Positions 41,811-50,251 of a stretch of DNA of 64,000 bases are shown one piece after another (the stretch's first letter is position 1; each line of letters opens with the position of its first letter). The DNA lies in the NCBI RefSeq assembly GCF_000473325.1, contig NZ_KI421513.1, positions 1,187,217 to 1,251,216 of the forward strand, given 5' to 3'. The notes beneath the pieces were generated by a model. That model searched no databases and was not told the DNA's origin. It saw nothing but the letters and a program-made list of their open reading frames with translations. Source of the stretch: Leisingera caerulea DSM 24564 (lineage in GTDB: Bacteria; Pseudomonadota; Alphaproteobacteria; Rhodobacterales; Rhodobacteraceae). Made by a program: the position numbers and the translations under genes.

Positions 41811-43316
41811 TCACTGCATCAGCATCAGCGGCAGCAGCGTGATGATCGGGAAGGCCACCAGGATGACCACCCGGATCAGGTCAGAAGCCACAAAGAACAT
41901 GACGGCCTTGTAGGTGTCGATCATCCGGGTCTTGCGGTCCATCGCATTGATGATGAACAGGTTCATGCCGACCGGAGGGGTGATCAGGCCAACCTCAACC
42001 ACGATCAGCACCAGCACGCCGAACCAGATAGCGACATATTCCGCCTCGATCCGGTTCACACGGCCTTCGGTCACCCGGATGCCCAGTTCCTTCATCTGCT
42101 CACGGGTCAGTTCGGCACCTGTGGCAATGGCATCCTGTATCGAGGCAAGCATCTCTGCCCCCATCCCCTCAGGGATCCCGGCCTTCAGCACCTCCATTGC
42201 CGCATCCGCCTGCATCGCGGGCAGCGACAACAGGCCAAAGTCCATGGCAGAGATTACCGGGAAGAAGATCGGGATGGTCAGCAGGATCATCGACAGCGAA
42301 TCCATCAGGCAGCCGAACACCAGATAGAAGGCGAGGATCAACGCCAGGACCATCCACGGGCTCAAACCCTGGCTCACGACGAAATCGGCCAGCTCCTGCG
42401 GCACCTTGGTCAACGCCAGAAAGCCGTTGTAAAAGCCCGCGCCCAGCACAATGAAGAAGATCATCGCAGTGGACCGCGCCGTTACCAAGAAGCTGTCCGC
42501 CAGTGTTTCACGGTTCAGCCCGCCATTGGTCCAGGCAATGAAGCCAGTGCCAAACGCCCCGACGGCCGCGCCCTCGGTCGGGGTAAACCAGCCCAGGTAA
42601 ATGCCGCCGACAACCAGACCAAACACCAGCAGCACAGGCCAAACATTTAAAAGCGCTGCAAAACGGTCGCGCATCGGAACCGGCGGGCGGGTGCCCGCGC
42701 TTTCCGGGAACAGGCGCACATAGATGGAAATCGCAATCACATAGCCCAGTGCCGCCAGCAGGCCGGGAATGAAGGCCGACAGAAACAGCTTGGCGATATT
42801 CTGCTCGGTCAAAATGGCATAGATCACCAGCACCACCGAGGGCGGGATCAGGATGCCCAGCGTGCCGCCTGCCGCCAGTGTCGCGGTCGAGAACCCGCCG
42901 GCATAGCCGTATTGCTTCAACTCCGGCAGCGCGACCCGGCCCATGGTAGCCGCCGTCGCCAAGGAAGAGCCGCAGATCGCGCCAAAACCGGCGCAGGCGC
43001 CAATGGCCGCCATCGCAACTCCGCCCTTGCGGTGGCCCAGGAACCCTTCGGCCGCCTTGAACAGCGCGGTGGACATGCCGCCCAGCGTCGCAAAATGCCC
43101 CATCAGCAGGAACATCGGCACGATGGTCAGCGAATAGGAGGAGAAGGTGGTGTAGGTCTCGCTTTTCAGCCGCCCGAACGCGACCTGCGTGCCATCCGTC
43201 ACCCAGATCAGCCCGCCAAGGCCGACCAGAAACATCGAAAGCCCAATCGGAACCCGCAGAAAGATCAGCAGCATCAGAACCGGGAAGGAGGCGATGCCAA
43301 TTTCAAGAGCCGTCAC
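41811..43316 (-). CDS. dctM: TRAP transporter large permease DctM
   Basis: The 501-residue protein has about 12-13 membrane helices and the DctM pattern (FPVLMLLIFLRVPIGLSMFLVGLGG at the start; GALTLxIPPS-like AAGGTLGILIPPSVVLVIYAI; and GLITPPVGMNLFIINA near the end). It is the sodium- or proton-driven translocation subunit. A cytosolic insert near residues 370-425, rich in Ala/Glu/Met, makes it longer than usual (about 430). It overlaps dctQ by 4 nt. A GC-rich inverted repeat at 41776-41804 lies just downstream. Confidence 0.93.
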   Translation of the reverse strand: MTALEIGIASFPVLMLLIFLRVPIGLSMFLVGLGGLIWVTDGTQVAFGRLKSETYTTFSSYSLTIVPMFLLMGHFATLGGMSTALFKAAEGFLGHRKGGVAMAAIGACAGFGAICGSSLATAATMGRVALPELKQYGYAGGFSTATLAAGGTLGILIPPSVVLVIYAILTEQNIAKLFLSAFIPGLLAALGYVIAISIYVRLFPESAGTRPPVPMRDRFAALLNVWPVLLVFGLVVGGIYLGWFTPTEGAAVGAFGTGFIAWTNGGLNRETLADSFLVTARSTAMIFFIVLGAGFYNGFLALTKVPQELADFVVSQGLSPWMVLALILAFYLVFGCLMDSLSMILLTIPIFFPVISAMDFGLLSLPAMQADAAMEVLKAGIPEGMGAEMLASIQDAIATGAELTREQMKELGIRVTEGRVNRIEAEYVAIWFGVLVLIVVEVGLITPPVGMNLFIINAMDRKTRMIDTYKAVMFFVASDLIRVVILVAFPIITLLPLMLMQ

Positions 43317-43894
43317 TGTTCACCCTCCACGCCGTCCCAGATCAGGATCCGGCCGGTAAAAAATTCGATGGTGCGGATTGCACCCATGTAGATGCCCACG
43401 ATGGCCGCCACGACCGCCGCCACCATGCTGATGGCGTAGGCCCACCAGATGGGAAACTCGAGCAGGAAGGAGGTCTCGCCATTGGAGTACTTACCTGCAA
43501 GCCCTGCCCCCAGCCGCCAGGCGATCAAAACCAGCACCGCGGCAAAAACAACTTCGGTAACCATTCGCAGAAACCGTTTCACGCTGCGCGGAAACGCATT
43601 GGCCACCACATCGACCGAGGCATGGCCCGCGGTGATCTGGCACAATGGCAGGAAGGCAAAGATGGCAAAGGCCACCCCTGCCTCGACCAGTTCAAAGTCG
43701 CCGTTGACCGGCCCGACCCAGCCCGTCATCCATTTTGAAAACCCCGGCGCAATCCGCTCCATCAAATCGCCATGGAAGAAACCGTTGAGCAGGCGCCCAG
43801 CGATCGAAACACATGTCAGAATGATCAGAAGAGTGAGGACCGCACCGCCCAGGTAGGCCATTGATTTGGCCAGCCGCATCATGAGCTTGTGCAT
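43313..43894 (-). CDS. dctQ: TRAP transporter small permease DctQ
   Basis: The 193-residue protein has four membrane helices and the DctQ-type segment EAGVAFAIFAFLPLCQITAGHASVDVVANAFPRSVKRFLRMV. It is the small membrane partner that links the binding protein to DctM. It lies between dctP (81-nt gap) and dctM (4-nt overlap) in a normal dctPQM operon. Confidence 0.92.
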   Translation of the reverse strand: MHKLMMRLAKSMAYLGGAVLTLLIILTCVSIAGRLLNGFFHGDLMERIAPGFSKWMTGWVGPVNGDFELVEAGVAFAIFAFLPLCQITAGHASVDVVANAFPRSVKRFLRMVTEVVFAAVLVLIAWRLGAGLAGKYSNGETSFLLEFPIWWAYAISMVAAVVAAIVGIYMGAIRTIEFFTGRILIWDGVEGEQ

Positions 43895-43975
43895 GGTTCA
43901 GTTGCCTTGTTCCGGTATGCAAAGGGCCGCAGTGCCAATGCCGCGCGGCCCTTCACCTTTATCAATCAAACCGCT

Positions 43976-45019
43976 TTACTGGTACTGCGGCGTGTATTTC
44001 TCGATCAGCGCGCTGGCTTCTTCGATCAGGGCGGCGCCATCAATGCCCTTTTCCTTCATGTCAGCAATCCACTGGTCATAGATCGGCTGCGCGCGCTCGC
44101 GCCAGATTGCGGTCTGCTCTTCATCCAGGGTGATGACGTTGTTGCCCAGGTCCAGCGCCATCTCGCGCGAAGGACCGTCAGAGTCCGCCTGGGTGCCGCC
44201 GGCAAAGACTGAGAACTCCAGGCCGGAGTTGTCGTCGATGGCCTTTTTCAGGTCATCCGGCAGGCTCTCATACTTCTCTTTGTTCATCGCCAGAACAAAG
44301 GTGAGGGTATAAAGCGCCTTGCCGGTGAACTCGGTGTGGTTTTCCACCAGTTCCGGAACCTTCAGCGCCGCGGTCACCTCCCACGGAATGGTGGTGCCGT
44401 CGATCACACCCTTGGACAGGCCTTCCGGAATCGCCGGAACCGGCATCCCGACCGGAGTCGCGCCCAGCTCGGTCAGCAGCGCGTTGACCGAACGGCCGCC
44501 GCCGCGGATCTTCATGCCTTCCAGATCTTCCGGCGTTTCCACCGGATCGGCGGTGTGGATCATGCCCGGCCCATGCACCCAGGTGCCCAGGATCTTCACA
44601 TCCTTGAACTCGGTGTCCTTCATGTGCTTGTCGAACATTTCCCAATAGGCATGCGACACGGCGCGTGCATTGGTCATCATGAACGGCAGCTCAAACACCT
44701 CGGTCGAGGGGTAGCGGCCCGGGGTATAACCCACCACGGTCCAGACGATATCCGCAACGCCGTCGATGGCCTGGTCCATCAGTTCCGGCGGCTTGCCGCC
44801 CAGCTGCATCGACGGGAAGCGATCGACTTTGATGCGCCCGCCCGAGGATTCCTCGACGTTGTCCGCCCAGACGTCCAAAATCAGTTTCGGCACGTTCGCT
44901 TGCGCCGGCAGGAATTGGTGAAGCTTCAGCGTCACCTCCTGCGCAAATGCCGGTGCCGCGCAGAATGCTGCGACAGCTGCCGCGCCGACGGCGCCCAGTA
45001 GCTTTCTCCGAGTGGTCAT
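43976..45019 (-). CDS. dctP: TRAP transporter solute-binding protein DctP
   Basis: The 347-residue periplasmic protein has a signal peptide (1-26, ending APAFA) and the DctP fold: VTLKLHQFLPAQANVPKLILDVWADNVEESSGGRIKVDRFPSMQLGG, and the central LEGMKIRGGGRSVNALLTELGATPVGMPVPAIPEGLSKGVIDG. The Arg in KIRGGGR is at the position that binds ligand carboxylates, so an organic acid is the likely cargo. Upstream lies a perfect inverted repeat and, further up, a fumarylacetoacetate-hydrolase-family gene. Confidence 0.93.
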   Translation of the reverse strand: MTTRRKLLGAVGAAAVAAFCAAPAFAQEVTLKLHQFLPAQANVPKLILDVWADNVEESSGGRIKVDRFPSMQLGGKPPELMDQAIDGVADIVWTVVGYTPGRYPSTEVFELPFMMTNARAVSHAYWEMFDKHMKDTEFKDVKILGTWVHGPGMIHTADPVETPEDLEGMKIRGGGRSVNALLTELGATPVGMPVPAIPEGLSKGVIDGTTIPWEVTAALKVPELVENHTEFTGKALYTLTFVLAMNKEKYESLPDDLKKAIDDNSGLEFSVFAGGTQADSDGPSREMALDLGNNVITLDEEQTAIWRERAQPIYDQWIADMKEKGIDGAALIEEASALIEKYTPQYQ

Positions 45020-45341
45020 ATCGTCCTCCCTTTGACCTCATCCCTTACCGGATGCCCGCCCTTGCAACTTTGCTGCGGAATCCAGCGATTATCTTTCCGT
45101 TTCTGCCGTCAGAGCCCCGTTAAAGGTTCGTTTAACGAACCGGCTGCACCCCTGCTATTAGGTGCGTTTGTAACCATCAACAGCAGATTATGCATTTTCC
45201 ACTCATGAAATCCGTCTGATGACCGCTGCCCCAGGCGGATTTGCAGTCAGATATGTTACGAAGCCCCCGCATTCACATTCAAATTGATACATATTGAACC
45301 CGGCGTAAGGCAACAACAATCAACCGCTCCCCCGCCTTGCG
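45020..45341. other. Regulatory stretch between the FAH-family gene and dctP
   Basis: No gene. The stretch is AT-richer than its surroundings and holds a perfect 17-bp inverted repeat (45125-45141) and a weaker dyad TTCAA-N11-TTGAA around 45278-45298. The gap is long enough for dctPQM to have its own promoter. Confidence 0.6.
45125..45141. promoter_or_regulatory. Perfect inverted-repeat operator candidate for dctPQM
   Basis: GGTTCGTT-T-AACGAACC is an exact 8+1+8 dyad 106-122 bp before the dctP start. The GTTCG..CGAAC arms resemble operators of IclR-family catabolic regulators, but GntR- or LacI-type proteins also fit. No regulator gene is adjacent. Confidence 0.6.
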
Positions 45342-46040
45342 TCATTCGGCTGCAGTCAAGGACAGCTCCACCGGCGCCAGCCCGTCAATCCCGCCGCGCA
45401 TCCGGCCGCCGCTCTGCACCGGTCCGACTCCGGCAGGCGTTCCGGTCAGAATCAGGTCCCCGGGCCGCAAGTGGTAAAACCCTGACAGATGGCAGATGAT
45501 CTCCTCCACAGACCAGATCATGTCATCCAAGGTAGCATCCTGCCGGGTCTCCCCGTTCACCTCCAGCCAGATCCGCTGCTTTTCCGGGCCGCCCCAGTCC
45601 GCCGCCCGCGCCAGCGGCGCCAGGACCGTGCCGTTCTCCAGATCCTTGCCCAAATCCCAGGGCCGCTGTTTCTGCCGTTCGCGGATCTGCAGATCACGCC
45701 GGGTCATGTCCAGCGCACAGCCGTAACCAAAGACAGCCTTCCGGGCTTCCTCCGGTGACGCCCGGAACACCGGCGCCCCGATGGCCACGGCCAGTTCCAT
45801 CTCATAATGGAAGTTCTCCGTGCCTGGCGGATAGGGCACCTCCGCACCTGACAGCACCGCATTGGCCGCCGCCTTGGTGAAATAAAACGGGGCCTCCCGG
45901 TCCACTTCGTTGCCCATCTCAGCGGCATGGGCCGCATAGTTGCGCCCGACGCAAAACACCCGCCCAACAGGATAGCCCGCGGCCTCTCCGGCAACCGGAA
46001 TCACCGGTGTTTCCGGCAGTGCAAACAGAACCTCACCCAT
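45342..46040 (-). CDS. Fumarylacetoacetate hydrolase family protein
   Basis: The 232-residue protein has the FAH/HpaG fold. RVFCVGRNYAAHAAEMGNEV lies at the entrance, and the metal-ligand Glu pair is in NFHYEMELAVAIG, followed by CALDMTRRDLQ and the C-terminal PGDLILTGTPAGVGPV. Its small size fits acylpyruvate or fumarylpyruvate hydrolases. It is upstream of a TRAP transporter on the same strand, which suggests import and cleavage of an organic acid; the link is by position only. The ATG has AAGGA at 7 nt. Confidence 0.88.
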   Translation of the reverse strand: MGEVLFALPETPVIPVAGEAAGYPVGRVFCVGRNYAAHAAEMGNEVDREAPFYFTKAAANAVLSGAEVPYPPGTENFHYEMELAVAIGAPVFRASPEEARKAVFGYGCALDMTRRDLQIRERQKQRPWDLGKDLENGTVLAPLARAADWGGPEKQRIWLEVNGETRQDATLDDMIWSVEEIICHLSGFYHLRPGDLILTGTPAGVGPVQSGGRMRGGIDGLAPVELSLTAAE

Positions 46041-46058
46041 CTGAAAATCCTTTTAGAA

Positions 46059-46068
46059 TGGACGTCCA
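46059..46068. promoter_or_regulatory. Palindrome before the FAH-family gene
   Basis: The 10-bp palindrome TGGACGTCCA lies 19 bp before the FAH-family start. TetR-type operators can have this look. The short length means chance is possible. Confidence 0.25.
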
Positions 46069-46225
46069 CCTAGTCAGACCTCCAAACAACAGGCCTGTAA
46101 AGCCTGCATTCTTCTTCTAATGGATTGAAATACCTTATCCATGCGTTCCTCAGCAGCGCACGTACTGCGTCTCCGTAAGACGCCTTGGAACCTTACAGCA
46201 GGCCGTTCCCCAAAGAAGGAAGGAC

Positions 46226-46366
46226 ATGGCTGTTTTGAACGCAGGATTACCGAAACTGGCCCCGGAGCCAGAACACGCCCAACCGCTCACCACAACGGTC
46301 GCGAGAATCCCCGAAGGGGATCAACATCTTAATTGTTTTCAGCGGTATTTTTGGAGGAAGTGGTGA
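46226..46366 (+). CDS. Small 46-residue ORF abutting tRNA-Lys
   Basis: The frame starts with ATG five nt or so after a strong AAGGAAGG site and encodes 46 residues (MAVLNAGLPKLAPEPEHAQP at the start, ending in aromatic and basic CFQRYFWRKW). It has no signal peptide or membrane helix. The stop falls inside the 3' end of the tRNA-Lys gene on the opposite strand, overlapping by 6 nt. No known family is recognised. The ribosome site is the main support; a chance ORF cannot be excluded. Confidence 0.45.
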   Translation: MAVLNAGLPKLAPEPEHAQPLTTTVARIPEGDQHLNCFQRYFWRKW

Positions 46367-46436
46367 GCCGTGCAGGATTCGAACCTGCGACCCACTGATT
46401 AAAAGTCAGTTGCTCTACCAACTGAGCTAACGGCCC
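46361..46436 (-). tRNA. tRNA-Lys (TTT)
   Basis: A 76-nt tRNA on the minus strand. Acceptor GGGCCGT pairs with ACGGCTC; the D arm has AGCTCAGTTGGTAGAGC. The anticodon stem-loop has loop CTTTTAA with anticodon TTT, the T arm is GGTTCGAATCC, and CCA is encoded. Confidence 0.97.
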
Positions 46437-46623
46437 ACTTCTTCGTCGCGGTCTAAGTGTTTTTCCCAGAAGGTTCAAGCACTTATTTCGCTTCGGAACT
46501 GCTTGGCAGCGTGTGTCTTGCTGTCCCGATAGGCGGCGTATCTAGGGGGAGTAGCGCGGACGGTCAACCCCTTTTTTCAACTTTTCTCACCGGAGGCTGG
46601 ATTCATCTTTGCGCGGGGTCTAT

Positions 46624-47466
46624 ATGCCCGCCATGAGCACCTCCGCAGATACCGCACTCCCCTTCATGAAGATGCACGGGCTGGGCAACGACTTTGTCGT
46701 TGTCGACGCGCGCGCGCGTGACATTGCCATTACCCCGGCAATAGCCAAGGGAATCGCCCACCGCCAGTTCGGTGTCGGGTTCGACCAGCTGACCGTTATT
46801 TCGAACGGTCCGGGGGATGCGCATTTGACCTTCTACAATGCCGATGGCTCCACCTCCGGCGCCTGCGGCAATGCCACCCGCTGCATCGCCCGCCATTTGA
46901 TCCTGGAAAGCGGCAAACCAGAGCTGCACCTGACCACGGACCGCGGCGACCTCTATGCCCGCGATGCCGGCAACGGGCTCACCTCCGTCAACATGGGCGC
47001 GCCGCAGCTGGACTGGCGGGACATTCCGCTTGCCGAGGAAGCCGACACGCTGGAACTGCCCATCGAGGGCGGCCCAACCGCCACCGGCATGGGCAACCCG
47101 CATTGCACCTTTTTCGTCGAAGACGCAGAGGTGATTCCGCTGGAGGAATTCGGCCCCCGCTATGAGCACCACCCGCTTTACCCGCAGCGCACCAATGTGC
47201 AGGTCGCCCAGGTGACCGGCCCCGACCGCATCCGCATGCGCGTGTGGGAGCGCGGTGTGGGCGTGACCCTGGCCTCTGGCTCTTCCTCCTGCGCCACCGC
47301 TGTTGCCGCCGCCCGCCGCGGGCTGACTGGCCGCAAGGTGCAGATCGACCTCGACGGCGGCACCCTGTGGATTGACTGGGCCGAGGACGGCGTTTGGATG
47401 ACCGGCCCGACCATGCATGTGTTCGACGGCACCTTCACCCGCGAATTCCTGGAGTCGCTGGTATGA
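46624..47466 (+). CDS. dapF: Diaminopimelate epimerase
   Basis: DapF converts LL- to meso-diaminopimelate for lysine and peptidoglycan synthesis. Both catalytic cysteines are in place: GACGNATRC in the first half and SGSSSCATAVAAAR in the second. KMHGLGNDFVVVDAR at the N-terminus and GMGNPHCTFFV also match. ATG 46624 is chosen because GGGG lies 5 nt upstream; ATG 46633 is the alternative. The downstream gene overlaps the stop by 4 nt. Confidence 0.95.
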   Translation: MPAMSTSADTALPFMKMHGLGNDFVVVDARARDIAITPAIAKGIAHRQFGVGFDQLTVISNGPGDAHLTFYNADGSTSGACGNATRCIARHLILESGKPELHLTTDRGDLYARDAGNGLTSVNMGAPQLDWRDIPLAEEADTLELPIEGGPTATGMGNPHCTFFVEDAEVIPLEEFGPRYEHHPLYPQRTNVQVAQVTGPDRIRMRVWERGVGVTLASGSSSCATAVAAARRGLTGRKVQIDLDGGTLWIDWAEDGVWMTGPTMHVFDGTFTREFLESLV

Positions 47467-48725
47467 GCGTGCCCAAGTTCACCACCCTTGGCTGCCGTCT
47501 CAACGCCTATGAGACAGAGGCGATGAAGGAGCTGAGCCAGCAGGCAGGGCTGGAAAACGCCGTCGTGGTGAACACCTGCGCGGTGACCGCTGAGGCCGTG
47601 CGCAAGGCACGGCAGGAAATCCGCAAGCTGCGAAGGGAAAACCCGGAGGCGCCGATTATCGTGACCGGCTGCGCCGCCCAGACGGAGCCGGAGACCTTCG
47701 CCGCGATGGAAGAGGTCACCCGCGTCATCGGCAATACTGAGAAGATGCAACCGGAAACCTGGCAGCAGATCGCCAAGGGGCCGGATTTTATCGGCACCAC
47801 GGAAAAGGTCCAGGTCGACGACATCATGTCGGTGACCGAGACGGCGGGCCATCTGATTGATGGCTTCGGCACCCGGTCGCGCGCTTATGTGCAGGTCCAG
47901 AACGGCTGCGATCACCGCTGCACCTTCTGCATCATCCCATACGGCCGCGGCAACTCCCGCTCGGTCCCTGCCGGTGTGGTGATCGACCAGATCAAGCGGC
48001 TGGTGGACAGGGGCTATAACGAGGTGGTTCTGACCGGTGTGGATCTCACCTCTTGGGGCGCCGACCTGCCCGCGCAGCCCCGTCTGGGCGACCTGGTGAT
48101 GCGGATCCTCAAGCTGGTGCCGGACCTGCCGCGGCTGCGCATCTCCTCCATCGATTCGATCGAAGCGGACGAGAACCTGATGCTGGCGATCGCCACTGAG
48201 CCGCGGCTGATGCCGCATCTGCACCTGTCGCTGCAGCACGGGGACGACCTGATCCTCAAGCGCATGGCCCGGCGCCATTTGCGCGACGATGCCATCGCCT
48301 TTTGCGAGGAAGCTCGGCGCCTGCGTCCGGAGATGACCTTCGGCGCCGACATTATTGCTGGCTTTCCGACCGAGACTGACGCCCATTTCGAGAACTCGCT
48401 GAAACTGGTCACCGACTGCGGCCTGACCTGGCTGCACGTGTTCCCCTATTCCAAGCGTGAGGGCACCCCGGCTGCGAAAATCCCGAATCAGGTCAACGGC
48501 AACGTGATCAAGGAGCGCGCCGCCCGGCTGCGCGCGGCCGGCGATGCTCAAGTGGAACGCCACCTGGCAGCGCAGATCGGCAAGACCCACCGCGTCCTTA
48601 TGGAAAACCCGCATATGGGCCGCACCGAGCAGTTCACAGAGGTGGCTTTTGCAACACCGCAGGAAGAAGGCCGGATCGTCACCACTGCAATCGCCGGAGT
48701 GTCAAACGGCCAGCTGGTGGCTTGA
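47463..48725 (+). CDS. mtaB: tRNA threonylcarbamoyladenosine methylthiotransferase MtaB
   Basis: MtaB adds a methylthio group to t6A37 of tRNAs reading ANN codons. The 420-residue protein has three N-terminal cysteines for the auxiliary cluster (TLGCRLN, VVNTCAVT, VTGCAAQ), the radical-SAM motif CDHRCTFCIIPYGRG, and a C-terminal TRAM-like part. Its short form and TLGCRLNAYE start favour MtaB over MiaB. The ATG overlaps the dapF stop (ATGA). Its presence near tRNA-Lys(TTT), a t6A tRNA, is probably coincidence. Confidence 0.92.
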   Translation: MSVPKFTTLGCRLNAYETEAMKELSQQAGLENAVVVNTCAVTAEAVRKARQEIRKLRRENPEAPIIVTGCAAQTEPETFAAMEEVTRVIGNTEKMQPETWQQIAKGPDFIGTTEKVQVDDIMSVTETAGHLIDGFGTRSRAYVQVQNGCDHRCTFCIIPYGRGNSRSVPAGVVIDQIKRLVDRGYNEVVLTGVDLTSWGADLPAQPRLGDLVMRILKLVPDLPRLRISSIDSIEADENLMLAIATEPRLMPHLHLSLQHGDDLILKRMARRHLRDDAIAFCEEARRLRPEMTFGADIIAGFPTETDAHFENSLKLVTDCGLTWLHVFPYSKREGTPAAKIPNQVNGNVIKERAARLRAAGDAQVERHLAAQIGKTHRVLMENPHMGRTEQFTEVAFATPQEEGRIVTTAIAGVSNGQLVA

Positions 48726-48915
48726 GCCTTAGGGGTTTGCTTTCCTCCGCCTTTCCCGCTAAATCTCACAGCAAGGTCCCGGATACCTGCCGCTCGCGGC
48801 CTCTGGCCATGGTGAAATCCGGACAAGGTTTACCCTGACGCCTGGGTGCACGCCCGGACAGCAACGCGAGCCCTGTCTGCTACGGCATTTGCACCCTTTT
48901 GCGAAAGGTCAATCC

Positions 48916-49353
48916 ATGCAGACTTCCTCTGCCCTGCCAACTGTACCGCAGCTCAAGGCCGAAGCACGCCTGCTACGCAAGCATTCCGTGGCCCAGGGCC
49001 AGCCCATCAGCCACAGCACCGCCCTGGAACGGATCGCCCAGTATTACGGTTTCCGCGACTGGAACACCCTCTCTTCCCGCGCTTCCAACGCGCCGGAACT
49101 GCAAGTCGGCATGCGTGTCGAAGGCCGCTACCTGGGACAGCCGTTTACGGGGTATGTCCACGGCCTCGCCGCTTGCGGCAGCAGCGGCCACCGGCGGATC
49201 ACGCTCCAGTTCGACGCCCCCGTGGATGTGGTCCAATTCGACAGCTTCTCGTCGTGGCGCCAGCGGGTGTCCGCGGTCATAGACGCCGGCGACCGCTCAC
49301 CGCAAAAGACCTCCAATGGGCGCCCGCATCTGACCGTCAGCCCGCTGGCATAA
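48916..49353 (+). CDS. Small glyoxalase-related domain protein
   Basis: The 145-residue product has an N-terminal helical part with PTVPQLKAEARLLRKHSVAQG and HSTALERIAQYYGFRDWNTLSSRASN. This is the pattern of the glyoxalase-related domain found at the ends of some bleomycin-resistance-like proteins. A small beta-rich domain follows (GMRVEGRYLGQPFTGYVHGLAACGSSGHRRITLQFDAPVDVV). No catalytic residues can be named. ATG 48916 follows AAAGG. It stands alone between mtaB and the petABC terminator; function unknown. Confidence 0.75.
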   Translation: MQTSSALPTVPQLKAEARLLRKHSVAQGQPISHSTALERIAQYYGFRDWNTLSSRASNAPELQVGMRVEGRYLGQPFTGYVHGLAACGSSGHRRITLQFDAPVDVVQFDSFSSWRQRVSAVIDAGDRSPQKTSNGRPHLTVSPLA

Positions 49354-49382
49354 ATCGGCGGGCAACGTTCGCCTGCAACGAA

Positions 49383-49413
49383 AAACCCCCGCAAGCGCTG
49401 CTTGCGGGGGTTT
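49383..49413. terminator. Bidirectional terminator between petC and the glyoxalase-related gene
   Basis: A perfect 14-bp stem AAACCCCCGCAAGC / GCTTGCGGGGGTTT with a 3-nt loop. A-rich and T-rich sides make it work on either strand, ending both convergent units. Confidence 0.93.
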
Positions 49414-49443
49414 CCAAAATTTATTCTGTCAGCCAGCCAGGGG

Positions 49444-50232
49444 TCACTCTTTGCCCTTGACCGGCGCCCACAGCTTTTTGTTGGTCAGATACAGCAGCAC
49501 CGACAGCACGGTCAGGAACAGCACGCCGACAAAACCGGCCTGCTTGCGCGCCATCATCTTGGGCTCGGCGGTCCACATCAGGAAGGCCGCGACGTCCTGC
49601 GACATGGCTTCCACATCGTTGGCGTGGCCGTCAGCGAACTCCACCTGCTCATCGGACAGCGGCGGCGCCATCGAGATCCAGCCGCCCGGGAAGGCGGTGT
49701 TCTCATAGAAGATGGTGCCAGCCTCTTCTTTTTCCTCACCGGTGTAGCCGGCCAGCAGCGAAGCGATGTATTCGGCACCGCCCATTCCCTTGAACAGCTG
49801 GTTGATACCCAGGCCATAGGGGCCGTGGAAGCCCGCACGCGCCTTGGCCATCATGCTGAGGTCGGGGGCGCCGGCGTTGTTGTTTTCCGGGAAGTTGTCG
49901 ACCGGCTTGGCCGGGCGGTCCTCATCCAGTTCCGGATCGTAGACGCTGAAGTTGTCAGCTGCGTAGGCCCGCACCTGGTCCTCCGGCATCTGCGGGCCGC
50001 CCTCGTCCGACAGGGTGCGGATCGGCACCAGCTTCAACCCGTGGCAGGCTGCGCAGACTTCGGTGTAGATCTGCAGGCCGCGCTGCAGCTGGTTGCGGTC
50101 ATAGGTGCCGAACGGCCCCTCGAACGAGAAGTCGTAGTCGGTGATGTGCTGCTCGCCGCCGCCTGCTGCGAAAGACGCAGCAGGGATCAGGGCCAGAGCG
50201 AAGGCGGCACCGGTTGCCAGTTTCTTGAACAT
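49444..50232 (-). CDS. petC: Cytochrome c1 of the bc1 complex
   Basis: The 262-residue protein has a signal peptide (1-22, ending SFA), the haem-binding CAACH at Cys60-His64, and the sixth-ligand region [18 protein letters not shown] single C-terminal membrane anchor (about 232-252) is followed by KKLWAPVK. It passes electrons from the Rieske protein to soluble or membrane c-type cytochromes. It is the last gene of petABC, 19 nt after petB, and is followed by a 14-bp terminator. Confidence 0.97.
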   Translation of the reverse strand: MFKKLATGAAFALALIPAASFAAGGGEQHITDYDFSFEGPFGTYDRNQLQRGLQIYTEVCAACHGLKLVPIRTLSDEGGPQMPEDQVRAYAADNFSVYDPELDEDRPAKPVDNFPENNNAGAPDLSMMAKARAGFHGPYGLGINQLFKGMGGAEYIASLLAGYTGEEKEEAGTIFYENTAFPGGWISMAPPLSDEQVEFADGHANDVEAMSQDVAAFLMWTAEPKMMARKQAGFVGVLFLTVLSVLLYLTNKKLWAPVKGKE

Positions 50233-50251
50233 TGCTAGGTGTTCCTTCTTC

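Noticed and set aside
46141..46332. 63-codon frame upstream of tRNA-Lys
   Set aside because: Overlaps the better-initiated small ORF in another frame and has no ribosome site.
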